Shown one piece after another: positions 14,980 to 24,342 of a DNA stretch of 64,000 nucleotides (within the stretch, counting starts at the first letter, position 1; each line of letters opens with the position of its first letter). The stretch is taken from the NCBI RefSeq assembly GCF_013304445.1, contig NZ_JAAITA010000003.1:1-64000 (forward strand), written 5' to 3'. Under the pieces are notes generated by a model. The model was not told the DNA's origin. It did not search any database and worked only from the letters and a program-made list of their open reading frames with translations. The translations under genes were made by a program, and so were the position numbers. This DNA is from Blautia hansenii (GTDB taxonomy: Bacteria; Bacillota; Clostridia; Lachnospirales; Lachnospiraceae).

Positions 14980-16011
14980 TTATTTGCCCAGAAGCTGTGT
15001 TTCCAGTTCTGCCATGTTGTTGTAATTTCTCTGCTGGAAATTGTTGAATCTGTTTTTGGAAGCGGGAGCTTTGGGCTTTGGTGCAGCCGCTTTTGCTTTG
15101 GCGGATTTTTTCTGCTGAAAATTCAAATCCAGGGAATCAATGTCTGATAAATGATGTACGCCCTGCTTAAACCAGCTTTCCAGAATGCTGTCTGCGTAGG
15201 AGAAGCTGGCTTTTCCCGTAGCCAGAACCGTGCGGCTGCAGGCTTCGGAAATAATTTCCAGGGTAAAACCGTACTGGTTCAGCCACAGATTCATGTACTG
15301 AATTTCCTTATCCAGGGGATTGCGGTTTTTAATGCCGAAAGCTCTCAATATAGTAAAATAATTTCGATTGTAAAGGTTCGTTTCTTCTTTGGCCTGATTT
15401 ACCGTAGTGATGCCCTGTTCCGCCCAGGCCAGTCCCACCTTCTTTATGTACGCCATGCTGGTGCTGCCCTTGGATACACAGTATTCCAGAAGGTATTCCA
15501 TCAGGTCGGCACAAAGATGTACTTCGTCATAAAGATATAAAAGGGTTTCCATATCTGTGGGGGAAAGCGTTTTCCCAAGATACTGTTCTGCAATGAACAG
15601 GATTTGCCGTACTTCATCTTTGTTTTTTAATTCCTGTATTTTGTCCAGAGAAAGATTTCCCGAATCAGATGAAGCGGCAGAAACTGCGGCTTCCTGCATC
15701 TGCGGGGCAGCGGCTTTAAGAGGAACAAAGACAATACCCGTCAGATTTCCCCGGCTGTCTTTGGCAAGGTCCAGAACCCCGGCTTTTTCCCAGTACCGCA
15801 GCGCTCTTTGAATGTCAGCTTCTGTACAGTTTAAAGCGTCTGCAACAGACGTAAAATCCAGAAGTGTTTTGGTCTGGGATGCGTGTCTCAGCAGATAAAG
15901 GTAGATTTTTACAAATTCGCCGTTGGCTGAAGGCATGTAGAAATCCAGAAAAACGTTGGATATAAACGTATAGTCCCCGGGAAAGGGGGTGTAAACTTCA
16001 AACTGTCCCAT
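14980..16011 (-). CDS. DnaD-domain replication initiation protein
   Basis: A 343-residue protein with an N-terminal winged-helix-like part (residues 1-100, including FVKIYLYLLRHASQ) and a DnaD/DnaB2 domain at about 130-210 (TDMETLLYLYDEVHLCADLMEYLLEYC). A second helical domain precedes a Lys/Ala/Pro-rich tail (KKSAKAKAAAPKPKAPASKN). DnaD-type proteins remodel origins and recruit the helicase loader. The next gene downstream is the DnaI-like loader. The promoter is presumably in the region with the DnaA boxes. Confidence 0.85.
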   Translation of the reverse strand: MGQFEVYTPFPGDYTFISNVFLDFYMPSANGEFVKIYLYLLRHASQTKTLLDFTSVADALNCTEADIQRALRYWEKAGVLDLAKDSRGNLTGIVFVPLKAAAPQMQEAAVSAASSDSGNLSLDKIQELKNKDEVRQILFIAEQYLGKTLSPTDMETLLYLYDEVHLCADLMEYLLEYCVSKGSTSMAYIKKVGLAWAEQGITTVNQAKEETNLYNRNYFTILRAFGIKNRNPLDKEIQYMNLWLNQYGFTLEIISEACSRTVLATGKASFSYADSILESWFKQGVHHLSDIDSLDLNFQQKKSAKAKAAAPKPKAPASKNRFNNFQQRNYNNMAELETQLLGK

Positions 16012-16329
16012 GTCGAACTTCCTTTACATCAGAATTTTGTTCATAATGAATCAGTTTCAGTATAGCACACAATTTTTAAAAAGAGAACAAGGTTTTTTTG
16101 CGACATCGAAAAACCACGTATTTTGGAGAAGTATGTGGGAAATGTGGATAATGTGGATAAAAAAGTGGATGGTTTTTTATGGGAAACCTGAAATTGTCGA
16201 AATTATAGGGATTTTAACATATTTTTAACACAAATGTCGTCGGATTATGTCAACTATAGAATGCACAAAAAAATCCACATGTTCGTGGATAAGAACATGT
16301 GGATGAATTGGTGGATAATGTGGATAAGT
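16012..16329. other. DnaA-box array upstream of the dnaD-dnaI operon
   Basis: Eight or more 9-mers equal or close to the DnaA box TGTGGATAA lie in about 195 bases. Exact copies are at 16143-16151, 16152-16160 and 16319-16327. Near copies are at 16134-16142, 16284-16292, 16298-16306 and 16310-16318, with a reverse near copy at 16271-16279. Several abut head to tail. A 12-base perfect inverted repeat (ATCCACATGTTC, 16273-16284, and its complement 16293-16304) presents a GTGGATAA loop. An A+T-rich stretch (16201-16235) sits between the two box groups. It may be a DnaA-regulated promoter, a DnaA-titrating cluster or an origin-like site. Confidence 0.75.
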
Positions 16330-17709
16330 TTACATACCAAGGAGGTTTTCGCCTATTTTATACACATCTCCGGCCCCCATAGTTATCAACACATCGCCGT
16401 GGATACAATTTTTTAATAAAAATTCTTCGATTTCATCAAAAGTGGAAAAATAATAAGCATCCACTCCTTTTTCGGCAATCAAATCCCGCAAATCCCTGGA
16501 GGAAATTCCCAGGGTATCCGTTTCTCTCGCCGCATAGATGTCTGCCAGGACAACTTTATCTGCCAGAGCCAGAGCTTCGGCAAATTCCGGCAGCAGGGCT
16601 TTGGTACGGGTGTAGGTATGAGGCTGAAATACGCACCAGGTAGTTTTGTGCGGATATTTTGCGGCAGTTTTCAGTGTGGCGGCAATCTCCGTGGGGTGGT
16701 GGGCATAGTCATCGATTACAGTGACACCGCCTACTTTTCCCTTGTACTGGAAACGGCGGTCTGTGCCCGTAAAGTGCAGCAGACCTTTCTGAATGGTTTC
16801 AGTATCCATGCCGGTCTTGATACCAAGCGCAATGGCAGAGAGTGCGTTGGATACATTGTGAATACCCGGCACAGCCAGGGTGAAATGTCCGATGAACTGT
16901 CCGTTTCTGGTGCAGTCAAAGGACGGATGGGCAAACTCGTCAAAGACGATATTCTCTGCTTTGTATTCTGCGGGAGCATTTAGTCCATAAGTAATGATTT
17001 CGCAGGGAAGCCCTCTGGTGATTTCTTCAAAATCCGGAATATCGCCGTTGATAATCAGTGTTCCGTCTGCAGGGAGTTTTTCTGCAAAGAGACGGAAAGA
17101 ATGGCGGATGTCATCTAAATCCTTGAAAAAGTCCAGATGATCCGCATCAATATTCAGAATGATGCTGATTTTTGGGAAAAAGCTTAAAAAGCTGTTGGTA
17201 TACTCACAGGCTTCCGTAATAAAGGTTTCGGATTCGCCTACCCGGATGTTGCCGTGGATAGCAGGTAAAATACCGCCTACGGAAATGGTAGGGTCAGCGT
17301 CCGCTTCCAGAAGAACGTGGGAAATCATGGAAGTTGTGGTGGTTTTGCCATGGGTTCCGGAAACCGCAATGGGGAGTTCATAGTTTTTCATAATCTGTCC
17401 AAGCAGGTCTGCACGGGTGAGCATGGGAATGTTTTTTTCTTTTGCGCAGGCAAATTCCGGATTGTCCGGGTGAATGGCCGCAGTGTAAACCACCAGGTCC
17501 ACATCTTCCTTAATATTAGAAGCTCTCTGCCCAATATAAACTCTGGCGCCTTTGGCTTCCAGGTGTTTTGTCAAATCGGATTCTTTGGAATCGGAACCGG
17601 AAATTGGGAAATCTTCACCCAGAAGTATTTCCGCCAGTCCGCTCATACTGATACCGCCGATACCGATAAAGTGAATATGAATGGGTTTATGAAAATCAAT
17701 CTGATACAT
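16330..17709 (-). CDS. murC: UDP-N-acetylmuramate--L-alanine ligase
   Basis: A 459-residue Mur ligase, the normal length. The N-terminal FIGIGGISMSGLAE (14-27) binds the UDP-sugar, GTHGKTTT (118-125) is the ATP P-loop, and YAHHPTEIAATL is the conserved central motif. It adds L-Ala to UDP-MurNAc in the cytoplasm, the first step of the peptide stem. Transcribed toward the DnaA-box array, which begins three bases after its stop. It appears to be monocistronic. Confidence 0.95.
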   Translation of the reverse strand: MYQIDFHKPIHIHFIGIGGISMSGLAEILLGEDFPISGSDSKESDLTKHLEAKGARVYIGQRASNIKEDVDLVVYTAAIHPDNPEFACAKEKNIPMLTRADLLGQIMKNYELPIAVSGTHGKTTTTSMISHVLLEADADPTISVGGILPAIHGNIRVGESETFITEACEYTNSFLSFFPKISIILNIDADHLDFFKDLDDIRHSFRLFAEKLPADGTLIINGDIPDFEEITRGLPCEIITYGLNAPAEYKAENIVFDEFAHPSFDCTRNGQFIGHFTLAVPGIHNVSNALSAIALGIKTGMDTETIQKGLLHFTGTDRRFQYKGKVGGVTVIDDYAHHPTEIAATLKTAAKYPHKTTWCVFQPHTYTRTKALLPEFAEALALADKVVLADIYAARETDTLGISSRDLRDLIAEKGVDAYYFSTFDEIEEFLLKNCIHGDVLITMGAGDVYKIGENLLGM

Positions 17710-17859
17710 AATACAGAATCCCTTCTTTTTCTATTATTATAGTTATAGTAAATTATACCCACTTTTCCCCAAGTTGGAAACCCCTTTCTTTTGTATGGTT
17801 AAAAGCAGGTAAAATGTTACAAAAAGAAGTAAAATGTCGAAAAAAAATTGTTAAAATTG

Positions 17860-17888
17860 TTCACTTTTGCCAGGGGGTATGTTATAAT
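17860..17888 (+). promoter_or_regulatory. glgC-glgD promoter
   Basis: TTCACT (17860-17865), a 17-base spacer and a perfect TATAAT (17883-17888) lie about 35 bases before glgC. An overlapping TTGTTC would give a longer 20-base spacer. Confidence 0.6.
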
Positions 17889-17921
17889 GAAAGAACCATA
17901 GAATATACAAGAGGTGATTGC

Positions 17922-19196
17922 ATGATAAAGAAAGAGATGATTGCAATGTTGCTGGCAGGCGGACAAGGCAGCAGATTAGGCGTTTTGACTGCAAAAGTTG
18001 CCAAACCGGCCGTGACATTTGGTGGAAAGTATAGGATTATAGATTTTCCACTCAGTAATTGCATTAATTCAGGAGTGGATACCGTAGGTGTGCTGACACA
18101 GTATCAGCCGCTGCGTCTGAATACCCATATCGGAATTGGAATTCCCTGGGATTTGGACAGAAATGTGGGAGGGGTTTCCATTCTGCCCCCATATGAGAAG
18201 AAAACAAATACCGAGTGGTATACCGGTACGGCCAATGCTATTTACCAGAACCTGGCATACATGGAAAATTTTAATCCGGATTATGTGCTGATTCTGGGCG
18301 GCGACCATATTTATAAGATGGACTACGAGGTGATGCTGGATTTCCACAAGGCAAATAAAGCAGATGTTACCGTAGCCTGTATGCCGGTGCCATGGGAAGA
18401 AGCATCTCGCTTTGGACTGGCTATTACTGATGAAACCGGAAGAATTACAGAGTTTGAGGAAAAACCTGCAGAGCCCAAGAGCAACCTGGCTTCTATGGGG
18501 ATTTACATCTTTAGCTGGCCGGTGCTGAAAGAGGCGCTGATTGCTTTAAAAGACCAGTCCGGCTGCGATTTCGGAAAACACATTCTTCCGTACTGCAAGG
18601 AAAAAGGACAGAGGCTTTTCGCTTACGAATACAATGGATATTGGAAGGACGTAGGAACTCTCGGTTCTTACTGGGAAGCCAATATGGAACTCATTGATAT
18701 TATCCCGGAATTTAATCTGTACGAAGAGTTCTGGAAAATTTATACGAAAGGTGATATTATTCCTCCACAGTATATTGCCGCAGATGCTGTTGTAGAAAGA
18801 AGCATCATCGGAGAGGGGACAGAAATTTACGGGGAGGTACATAATTCGGTTATCGGCGCCGGCGTCACCATTAAGAAAGGGGCTGTTATTCGGGACTCCA
18901 TTATTATGAAGCAGACCACTATCGGCGAAAACAATGTGATTGATAAAGCCATTATTGCCGAAAATGTTACAGTAGGGGACCATGTGGTTATGGGCGTGGG
19001 AGAAGAAGTGCCCAATAAGCTGAAACCTAACGTGTATTCTTTTGGTTTGGTAACGGTAGGAGAAAATACAATCATTCCTTCCAACGTGAAAATTGGAAAA
19101 AATACAGCGATTGTAGGAAAGACTTCTGCTGAAGATTATCCGGAAGGTATTCTGGAAAGCGGTGAAACATTGAATAAGGAAGGTGAGACAGAATGA
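17922..19196 (+). CDS. glgC: glucose-1-phosphate adenylyltransferase (ADP-glucose pyrophosphorylase), catalytic subunit
   Basis: A 424-residue nucleotidyltransferase; ATG 17922 follows GAGGTGATT. The N-terminal [14 protein letters not shown] (10-23) binds ATP. The Glc-1-P region includes [12 protein letters not shown], and the C-terminal third is a left-handed beta-helix of hexapeptide repeats ([12 protein letters not shown]). It makes ADP-glucose for glycogen. It overlaps glgD by four bases; in Firmicutes the two proteins form a heterotetramer. Glycogen synthase genes are not in the window. Confidence 0.95.
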   Translation: MIKKEMIAMLLAGGQGSRLGVLTAKVAKPAVTFGGKYRIIDFPLSNCINSGVDTVGVLTQYQPLRLNTHIGIGIPWDLDRNVGGVSILPPYEKKTNTEWYTGTANAIYQNLAYMENFNPDYVLILGGDHIYKMDYEVMLDFHKANKADVTVACMPVPWEEASRFGLAITDETGRITEFEEKPAEPKSNLASMGIYIFSWPVLKEALIALKDQSGCDFGKHILPYCKEKGQRLFAYEYNGYWKDVGTLGSYWEANMELIDIIPEFNLYEEFWKIYTKGDIIPPQYIAADAVVERSIIGEGTEIYGEVHNSVIGAGVTIKKGAVIRDSIIMKQTTIGENNVIDKAIIAENVTVGDHVVMGVGEEVPNKLKPNVYSFGLVTVGENTIIPSNVKIGKNTAIVGKTSAEDYPEGILESGETLNKEGETE

Positions 19197-20308
19197 GAGC
19201 GATAGGTATTATTCTTGCCGGCGGCAATAATCACAGAATGAAAGAATTATCACAGAAGAGAGCCATTGCGGCTATGCCTATCGCGGGCAGCTACCGCAGC
19301 ATTGACTTTGCTCTCAGCAATATGTCCAATTCCCATATTCAGAAAGTAGCTGTGCTGACACAGTACAATGCAAGGTCTTTGAATGAACATTTAAGTTCTT
19401 CCAAATGGTGGGACTTTGGAAGAAAGCAGGGGGGACTTTACACCTTTACTCCGACTATTACACCGGACAATAGCTTCTGGTATCAGGGGACTGCAGATGC
19501 TATTTATCAGAATCTGGATTTTCTGAAAAACAGTCATGAACCTTATGTTGTCATCGCATCCGGAGATTGCGTGTACAAGCTGGATTACAACAAAGTTCTG
19601 GAATATCACATTGCCAAGAGAGCAGACATTACTGTGGTATGCACCGATGTGCACGGAGATGATGCCACAAGATTTGGCTGTGTGAAGATGAATGAGGACT
19701 GCAGAATTGAAGAATTTGACGAAAAACCGATGGTGGCACAGTCCAATACTATTTCTACCGGTATTTACGTTATTCGCAGAAGACAGCTCATTGAACTGAT
19801 TGAAAAATGCGGACAGGAAGACCGCCACGATTTTGTAAACGATATTTTGATTCGCTATAAAAATCTTAAGAGGATTTACGGATATAAGATTCACAATTAC
19901 TGGAGTAATATTTCTACAGTAGAATCTTATTACCGCACCAATATGGATTTCCTGAAGCCGGAAATCCGGGAGTATTTTTTCCGTCAGTATCCGGGAGTAC
20001 AGTCCAAGATTGACGATTTGCCTCCTGCAAAATACAATCCGGGAGCTTCTGTGAAAAATAGTCTGATATCCAGCGGATGTATTATCAACGGACAGGTGGA
20101 GAATTCGGTACTCTTTAAAAAGGTTTTTGTAGGAAATAACTGTGTGATTAAAAACTCTATTATTTTAAACGATGTATATCTGGGCGATAACACACACATT
20201 GAAAACTGCATTGTGGAAAGCAGGGGCACGATTCGGGCCAATTCTTATTACAGTGCGGAAGAAGGCATCAAGGTAGTGATAGAAAAGAACGAACGATATG
20301 TTCTTTAA
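19193..20308 (+). CDS. glgD: glucose-1-phosphate adenylyltransferase regulatory subunit
   Basis: A 371-residue GlgC paralogue. The N-terminal motif is altered to [13 protein letters not shown], losing the glycine-rich GSRL of the catalytic subunit. This is typical of GlgD, which is poorly active alone and modulates GlgC. The beta-helix C-terminus is kept ([17 protein letters not shown]). Translation is coupled to glgC through an ATGA overlap. Confidence 0.92.
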   Translation: MRAIGIILAGGNNHRMKELSQKRAIAAMPIAGSYRSIDFALSNMSNSHIQKVAVLTQYNARSLNEHLSSSKWWDFGRKQGGLYTFTPTITPDNSFWYQGTADAIYQNLDFLKNSHEPYVVIASGDCVYKLDYNKVLEYHIAKRADITVVCTDVHGDDATRFGCVKMNEDCRIEEFDEKPMVAQSNTISTGIYVIRRRQLIELIEKCGQEDRHDFVNDILIRYKNLKRIYGYKIHNYWSNISTVESYYRTNMDFLKPEIREYFFRQYPGVQSKIDDLPPAKYNPGASVKNSLISSGCIINGQVENSVLFKKVFVGNNCVIKNSIILNDVYLGDNTHIENCIVESRGTIRANSYYSAEEGIKVVIEKNERYVL

Positions 20309-20358
20309 AAAGACAAAAAGCACGACTGCATAAGGCGGCTAGGAAAGGGGAAGGTTGT

Positions 20359-20646
20359 ATGAATATCACAGACGTAAGAGTAAGACGCGTAGCAAAGGAA
20401 GGCAAAATGAAGGCGGTGGTATCCATTACCATTGACGAGGAATTTGTAGTACATGACATTAAAGTCATTGAGGGAGAGAAGGGCCTGTTTATTGCTATGC
20501 CAAGCCGTAAAGCCACAGATGGAGAATATCGGGATATTGCACATCCGATTAATTCAGCAACACGTGAAAGAATACAGAATATTATTCTGGAAAAATATGA
20601 ACAGGTACTTGCAGAAGAACCTTTAGAGGAAGCAGCAGAAGAATAA
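20359..20646 (+). CDS. spoVG: septation/sporulation regulator SpoVG
   Basis: A 95-residue protein matching SpoVG over its length ([11 protein letters not shown], then [10 protein letters not shown] and YRDIAHPIN). SpoVG binds nucleic acid and affects septum formation and, in Bacillus, cortex formation. It has a good ribosome binding site (GGGGAAGG) and lies 50 bases after glgD, probably with its own promoter. A bidirectional terminator follows. Confidence 0.95.
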   Translation: MNITDVRVRRVAKEGKMKAVVSITIDEEFVVHDIKVIEGEKGLFIAMPSRKATDGEYRDIAHPINSATRERIQNIILEKYEQVLAEEPLEEAAEE

Positions 20647-20655
20647 GGAAAACGC

Positions 20656-20695
20656 AAAAAAGCCCTGGGACCGGAAATGGTCTGGGGCTTTTTTT
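20656..20695. terminator. bidirectional terminator between spoVG and rsmF-like gene
   Basis: AAAAAAGCCCTGGGACC and GGTCTGGGGCTTTTTTT pair around a GGAAAT-type loop. The A-run on one side and T-run on the other serve both convergent genes. Confidence 0.85.
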
Positions 20696-20712
20696 ACGTG
20701 CGAAAAGAGGAA

Positions 20713-22095
20713 TTATCCCATCTGACGCCAGCCGGATGGATATTTGTTTTTCAGAGTGCTGCCCACAGCCTTTCCCCATCCAAGAGGGAAACCGTCAGTA
20801 CATACCAGCTGCCAACCGTTTTGGGCCGGGGTTTCTGCTTCGGAAAGAAGCAGAGTTTCTCCTTTTAAATAGCGGGCGATTCTTTCATCAGAGGAAGATA
20901 GGTTTATCACGTGCGCATAGTCCTCTCCCGAAAGAGCCATGGCGAAGGGCTGGGAAGGTTCAAAGCGATTTTTCTTTAATTCGCCTAAAAACAGTCCGTT
21001 CCGCAGGAATTTAATACCTTTTAAGCTGCAGGTGTCTTTATCCGGCAGATAATATACATTGCTGCCCCGGACTTCCATTTTCTGAAAATCATAGGGCGCG
21101 GATACATTTTGGAAAAAATCTTCCAGAAGTTTTTGGGAAATCTTGTCCAGTTTGGTTCTTGGTCTGTCAGAAGAGGGAGTCAGGGTTCCTTCTTTTTCCA
21201 TAAGAGCCAGAAAATGGCCTTCTCCATCCATGCGGTGAGGGAAAATGCGGACACATTTTGCCAGTCGTTCATCGTTGTTTCCAAGAGAAGGATAGCCGGG
21301 GGCAAAGCCTTCATAAGGGGCAATATCCAACAGTTTCATCTCAGGAAAGTGTTCCAGAACATAGGAAATCAGACCTTCATTTTCCACGGGGGAAAAGGTA
21401 CAGGTGGAGTACAGCAGCCTGCCGCCGGGTTTCAGCATGGAAATGGCGTTGGCAATAATGTCTTTCTGGATTTTTCCGAAAAATTCCGGACGGGTTTCGT
21501 CCCAGGTCTTGGCAACATCGGGGTCTTTGCGGAACATACCTTCCCCGGAACAAGGAGCATCTACCAGAATTTTATCAAAAAATTCCGGGAAATATCCGGC
21601 GAGACGTCCGGGTGTTTCGTTGGTGACCATGGAGTTGCGGATGCCGAAAAGCTCCAGGTTTCTCAGCAGGGCCTTTGCACGGGAATTACTGATATCATTA
21701 GCCACGAGAAAGCCTTTTCCCTGCAGTTTGGCGCCCAGGGCCGTGGCTTTTCCCCCCGGTGCGGCGCATAGGTCCAGCACATATTCCCCCGGTGTGATTT
21801 CCAGCCGTTCTGCAGGGGTCATGGCACTTGGTTCCTGAAGATAGTACAGCCCGGCGGCATAGTAGGGGTGTCTGGAAGGCCGTTCCTCTTCGCCGTAAAA
21901 GAAACCATTGGACACCCAGGGAATGGGGGTCAGAGAAAAGGGAGAGATTTCCAGAAATTTCTCCACGGAAATCTTGTTGGTGTTTACGCGCAGACCGAAT
22001 TTACGCGGTGCTTCATAACTTTTATAAAAAGCAGGGTATTCCTCCTGCAGCATTTGTTCCATGCGGGATAAAAATGAGGATGGCAGTTGTTCCAT
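20713..22095 (-). CDS. rsmF: RsmF-type rRNA cytosine-C5 methyltransferase (NOL1/NOP2/Sun family)
   Basis: A 460-residue enzyme; ATG 22095 is preferred to one at 22149 because AAGGAATC precedes it and homology starts there. The SAM motif is CAAPGGK (110-116) and the two catalytic cysteines are C182 in PCSGEG and C232 in STCTF. The C-terminal about 150 residues form the RsmF-type accessory and PUA-like domain. It probably methylates 16S rRNA, but the exact base cannot be read. The next minus-strand gene upstream ends 35 bases away. Confidence 0.88.
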   Translation of the reverse strand: MEQLPSSFLSRMEQMLQEEYPAFYKSYEAPRKFGLRVNTNKISVEKFLEISPFSLTPIPWVSNGFFYGEEERPSRHPYYAAGLYYLQEPSAMTPAERLEITPGEYVLDLCAAPGGKATALGAKLQGKGFLVANDISNSRAKALLRNLELFGIRNSMVTNETPGRLAGYFPEFFDKILVDAPCSGEGMFRKDPDVAKTWDETRPEFFGKIQKDIIANAISMLKPGGRLLYSTCTFSPVENEGLISYVLEHFPEMKLLDIAPYEGFAPGYPSLGNNDERLAKCVRIFPHRMDGEGHFLALMEKEGTLTPSSDRPRTKLDKISQKLLEDFFQNVSAPYDFQKMEVRGSNVYYLPDKDTCSLKGIKFLRNGLFLGELKKNRFEPSQPFAMALSGEDYAHVINLSSSDERIARYLKGETLLLSEAETPAQNGWQLVCTDGFPLGWGKAVGSTLKNKYPSGWRQMG

Positions 22096-22129
22096 TACAG
22101 ATTCCTTTCTTAAATAAATATAAATCGTT

Positions 22130-22552
22130 TTATGTCCAGCTATATTCATTCAAATTCAAATCATCGAACGTGGTATCTTTCTCTTTGGAAAGCCCGGCTT
22201 CAAAAATTTCATGCAGAAGATAGGACACAGTGTCGTTAGGGGCCTGTTTCCAGAAATTGTCCAGCCATGTGCCTGTATCCAGAATCATAGAAGATAAGAG
22301 CTCAGGATTGTTCTGGCATTTCTGCCACAGTTCTTCGATTTCGTCCAGGAATTTGTACTCATACATGTCCTGAATAAATTTATGCAGGGCATTTAATTCC
22401 AGATAATCTGTCAGAAGAGACAGACGGCGAAAATCATCAAAGGACATATTCATTTCATTTAATATTTTCTTGCGGTCATCTTCTCCGCAAATGCTGTAAA
22501 ATACAATTTCATCTAACATTAATTTTTTTTTGAATTCATCTGCTTTTGACAT
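22130..22552 (-). CDS. hypothetical helical protein upstream of rsmF
   Basis: A 140-residue acidic, all-helical protein; ATG 22552 is chosen for its AAGGAG ribosome binding site. It starts MSKADEFKKKLMLDEIVFYS and ends DLNLNEYSWT, with many Leu, Glu and Trp but no catalytic motif, membrane segment or cysteine cluster. I do not recognise a named family. It sits 35 bases upstream of the rRNA methylase and may share its transcript. Confidence 0.6.
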   Translation of the reverse strand: MSKADEFKKKLMLDEIVFYSICGEDDRKKILNEMNMSFDDFRRLSLLTDYLELNALHKFIQDMYEYKFLDEIEELWQKCQNNPELLSSMILDTGTWLDNFWKQAPNDTVSYLLHEIFEAGLSKEKDTTFDDLNLNEYSWT

Positions 22553-22735
22553 TTCATATACGCTCCTTACTGTAACCCCAGAGTTACTATTGGTTACTAT
22601 TATAAAACTACTTGAGCAGGAAATCCAGAAAAAAGTGAAAGAAGTGCAAAGTAATAGTTTGCACAATGCGTTTTTTGAGAGGATTCTGTGTAACTCCTTA
22701 AAAAGAGGGGGTTCAAGTGGAGCTGTGAAAAAGAA

Positions 22736-22776
22736 AAAACGCCGGAAAGTCTATAAAACAAGACTTCCCGGCACCT
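22736..22776 (-). terminator. terminator of tRNA-Pro
   Basis: On the minus strand GCCGGGAAGTCT and AGACTTTCCGGC pair and run into GTTTTTTC, eleven bases past the tRNA 3' end. Confidence 0.85.
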
Positions 22777-22787
22777 TTCATAACGAA

Positions 22788-22861
22788 TCGAAGCGACGTG
22801 ATTCGAACACGCGACCTCTGCGTCCCGAACGCAGCGCTCTACCAAACTGAGCCACGCTTCG
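22788..22861 (-). tRNA. tRNA-Pro (anticodon CGG)
   Basis: On the minus strand the acceptor arms CGAAGCG/CGCTTCG, the D arm (GGCTCAGTTTGGTAGAGC), the anticodon stem CTGCG/CGCAG with loop TTCGGGA, and the GTTCGAATC T-arm form a complete 74-base cloverleaf. The anticodon is CGG, reading CCG. CCA is not encoded. Confidence 0.95.
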
Positions 22862-23011
22862 ATGTCAATGTGTGTTCAACAAATGATATTATATATAAGA
22901 AAATTGGAAATGTCAACAAAAATATGAAAAAAATTTGAGAAAATCCTTCGGGTTCTAAGGCAGGATGGGAATACATATATTTTAAGGATAAAGTTTCAGA
23001 AGAGAGGATAT

Positions 23012-24061
23012 ATGTCCGGTTATCGCAGATTTATAGCATATGTGTATGAATACCGAGAAGGAAGAAAGGGGGAGGGCAGAGGTTTTATCAAAGTGGAAGC
23101 CCGTAATGGCACCTGCCGTATGCGCTGTAAACTCACAGGAATTTATGAAAAGGAAACAGCACCGGCGAAAGTATATGGATATGTGCGGGAGGAAGGCGGG
23201 TGTACGGGCATTTTTCTGGGAGACTGCAATCTGGCAGGAGAACGGGTAGAATTTGAACTGGAGACACCCGAAGAACATATGGGAGAGAGCCGATATGGGC
23301 TTGGGGATTTATGCGGCCTGATATTGCTGGCGGATTCCGGAGAACTGTATGGAAGCGGTTGGGATGAACTGCCGGTAAACCTGCAGGAAATAAAGATTCC
23401 AAAGGCACAGCAGCGGGAAATAGAGAAGGAGAGCAGAGAAGTGCAGGCTGCGCAGACGGAGGAATACATAGAGGGAGAAGAGGAGAACGATAGCCGTTTT
23501 TCGGAAAAGGAGGACAGGGAGGAAAATCTGCAGGAAGAGGCGGAGGAAGAAACGCTTGTAAGAGAGCCGGTAAAAGAGCCGATGCAGAATCCGGGAAAAG
23601 ATATGGAAAGAGAACCTGAAAATGCAGAAGAGAATGGGACAGCAGAGTATAGAGAAGAGATGGAGGAGGAAGATTTTGACGCAGAACCGGAAGAAGTTGA
23701 ACGTGCAGATGAAATATTGAAACGAGAGACGGAACTGCCTTCTTTCTGTGATAATGGAATTACCCAGTGCCGGAAAATTACTCCCGGGGATTTGGGAATT
23801 TTAAACAGAAGAGACAGAGGATTGCTGACGAATCGTTTTCTCAGGCATGGATTTTCCAGGTACGGACACCTGCTTATAGGAAAACGGGAAGAAGACGGCA
23901 GGTACATTCTGGGTGTTCCGGGGGTTTACGAGAGCCAGGAAGCTTTGATGGCGGGAATGTTCGGGTTTCCTTATTTCAAGGAAACAGGAGGAGCCAACGG
24001 ACATTCCCGGTATTTCGGATACTGGTACCGCATGATAGACAGACCCCAGGGGATGGAATAA
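23012..24061 (+). CDS. large acidic hypothetical protein with conserved ends (DUF6128-like)
   Basis: A 349-residue protein in three parts. Residues 1-130 form a beta-rich domain (YRRFIAYVYEYREG...GRGFIKVEARNG). Residues about 135-245 form a low-complexity, very acidic linker full of Glu. Residues about 250-349 form a conserved domain (CRKITPGDLGILNRRDRG, then HGFSRYGHLLIG and ILGVPGVY). I associate the last part with a Lachnospiraceae family of unknown function (DUF6128). There is no signal peptide or membrane segment. It lies between two tRNA genes and appears to be monocistronic. The function is unknown. Confidence 0.7.
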   Translation: MSGYRRFIAYVYEYREGRKGEGRGFIKVEARNGTCRMRCKLTGIYEKETAPAKVYGYVREEGGCTGIFLGDCNLAGERVEFELETPEEHMGESRYGLGDLCGLILLADSGELYGSGWDELPVNLQEIKIPKAQQREIEKESREVQAAQTEEYIEGEEENDSRFSEKEDREENLQEEAEEETLVREPVKEPMQNPGKDMEREPENAEENGTAEYREEMEEEDFDAEPEEVERADEILKRETELPSFCDNGITQCRKITPGDLGILNRRDRGLLTNRFLRHGFSRYGHLLIGKREEDGRYILGVPGVYESQEALMAGMFGFPYFKETGGANGHSRYFGYWYRMIDRPQGME

Positions 24062-24129
24062 AGAGGGCCGGTGGCTGCAGCAAACAACATGGTTCTGGCA
24101 GCCGCCGGGCAAAACAGCAATATTTCTAC

Positions 24130-24158
24130 TTGACCCGCCAGGGAGTGCGATATATAAT
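24130..24158 (+). promoter_or_regulatory. tRNA-Ser promoter
   Basis: TTGACC (24130-24135), a 17-base spacer and TATAAT (24153-24158), twelve bases before the tRNA, form a near-consensus sigma-A promoter. Confidence 0.85.
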
Positions 24159-24169
24159 AAAAGCTGTTC

Positions 24170-24255
24170 GGAGACATATCGAAGTGGTCATAACGAGCCG
24201 CACTCGAAATGCGGTTGTCCGCAAGGGCACGTGGGTTCGAATCCCACTGTCTCCG
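24170..24255 (+). tRNA. tRNA-Ser (anticodon CGA)
   Basis: The acceptor arms GGAGACA/TGTCTCC, anticodon stem CCGCA/TGCGG with loop CTCGAAA, a long variable arm (TTGTCCGCAAGGGCA region) and the GTTCGAATC T-arm form an 86-base class II tRNA with discriminator G. The anticodon CGA reads TCG. Confidence 0.95.
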
Positions 24256-24342
24256 CTTGGAAAATGGGGAGTGTCGCTTTTCACGCATGTCAAGCGATGC
24301 TCCTTTTGTATAACAGGATAGTTCCGTGAAAGGGGACAGAGT

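Noticed and set aside
16012-16329. Calling the DnaA-box array the chromosomal oriC
   Set aside because: dnaA, dnaN, rpmH and gidA-type neighbours are absent and strand layout does not switch here, so only an array is claimed.
16010-16416. Two short plus-strand frames across the DnaA-box region
   Set aside because: They translate the repeated boxes (MWIMWIKKWM-like), have no start signals and overlap murC, so they are products of the repeats.
24062-24112. GGCTGC/GCAGCC hairpin after the acidic protein gene as an intrinsic terminator
   Set aside because: The stem is good but there is no T-run, so termination is not supported.
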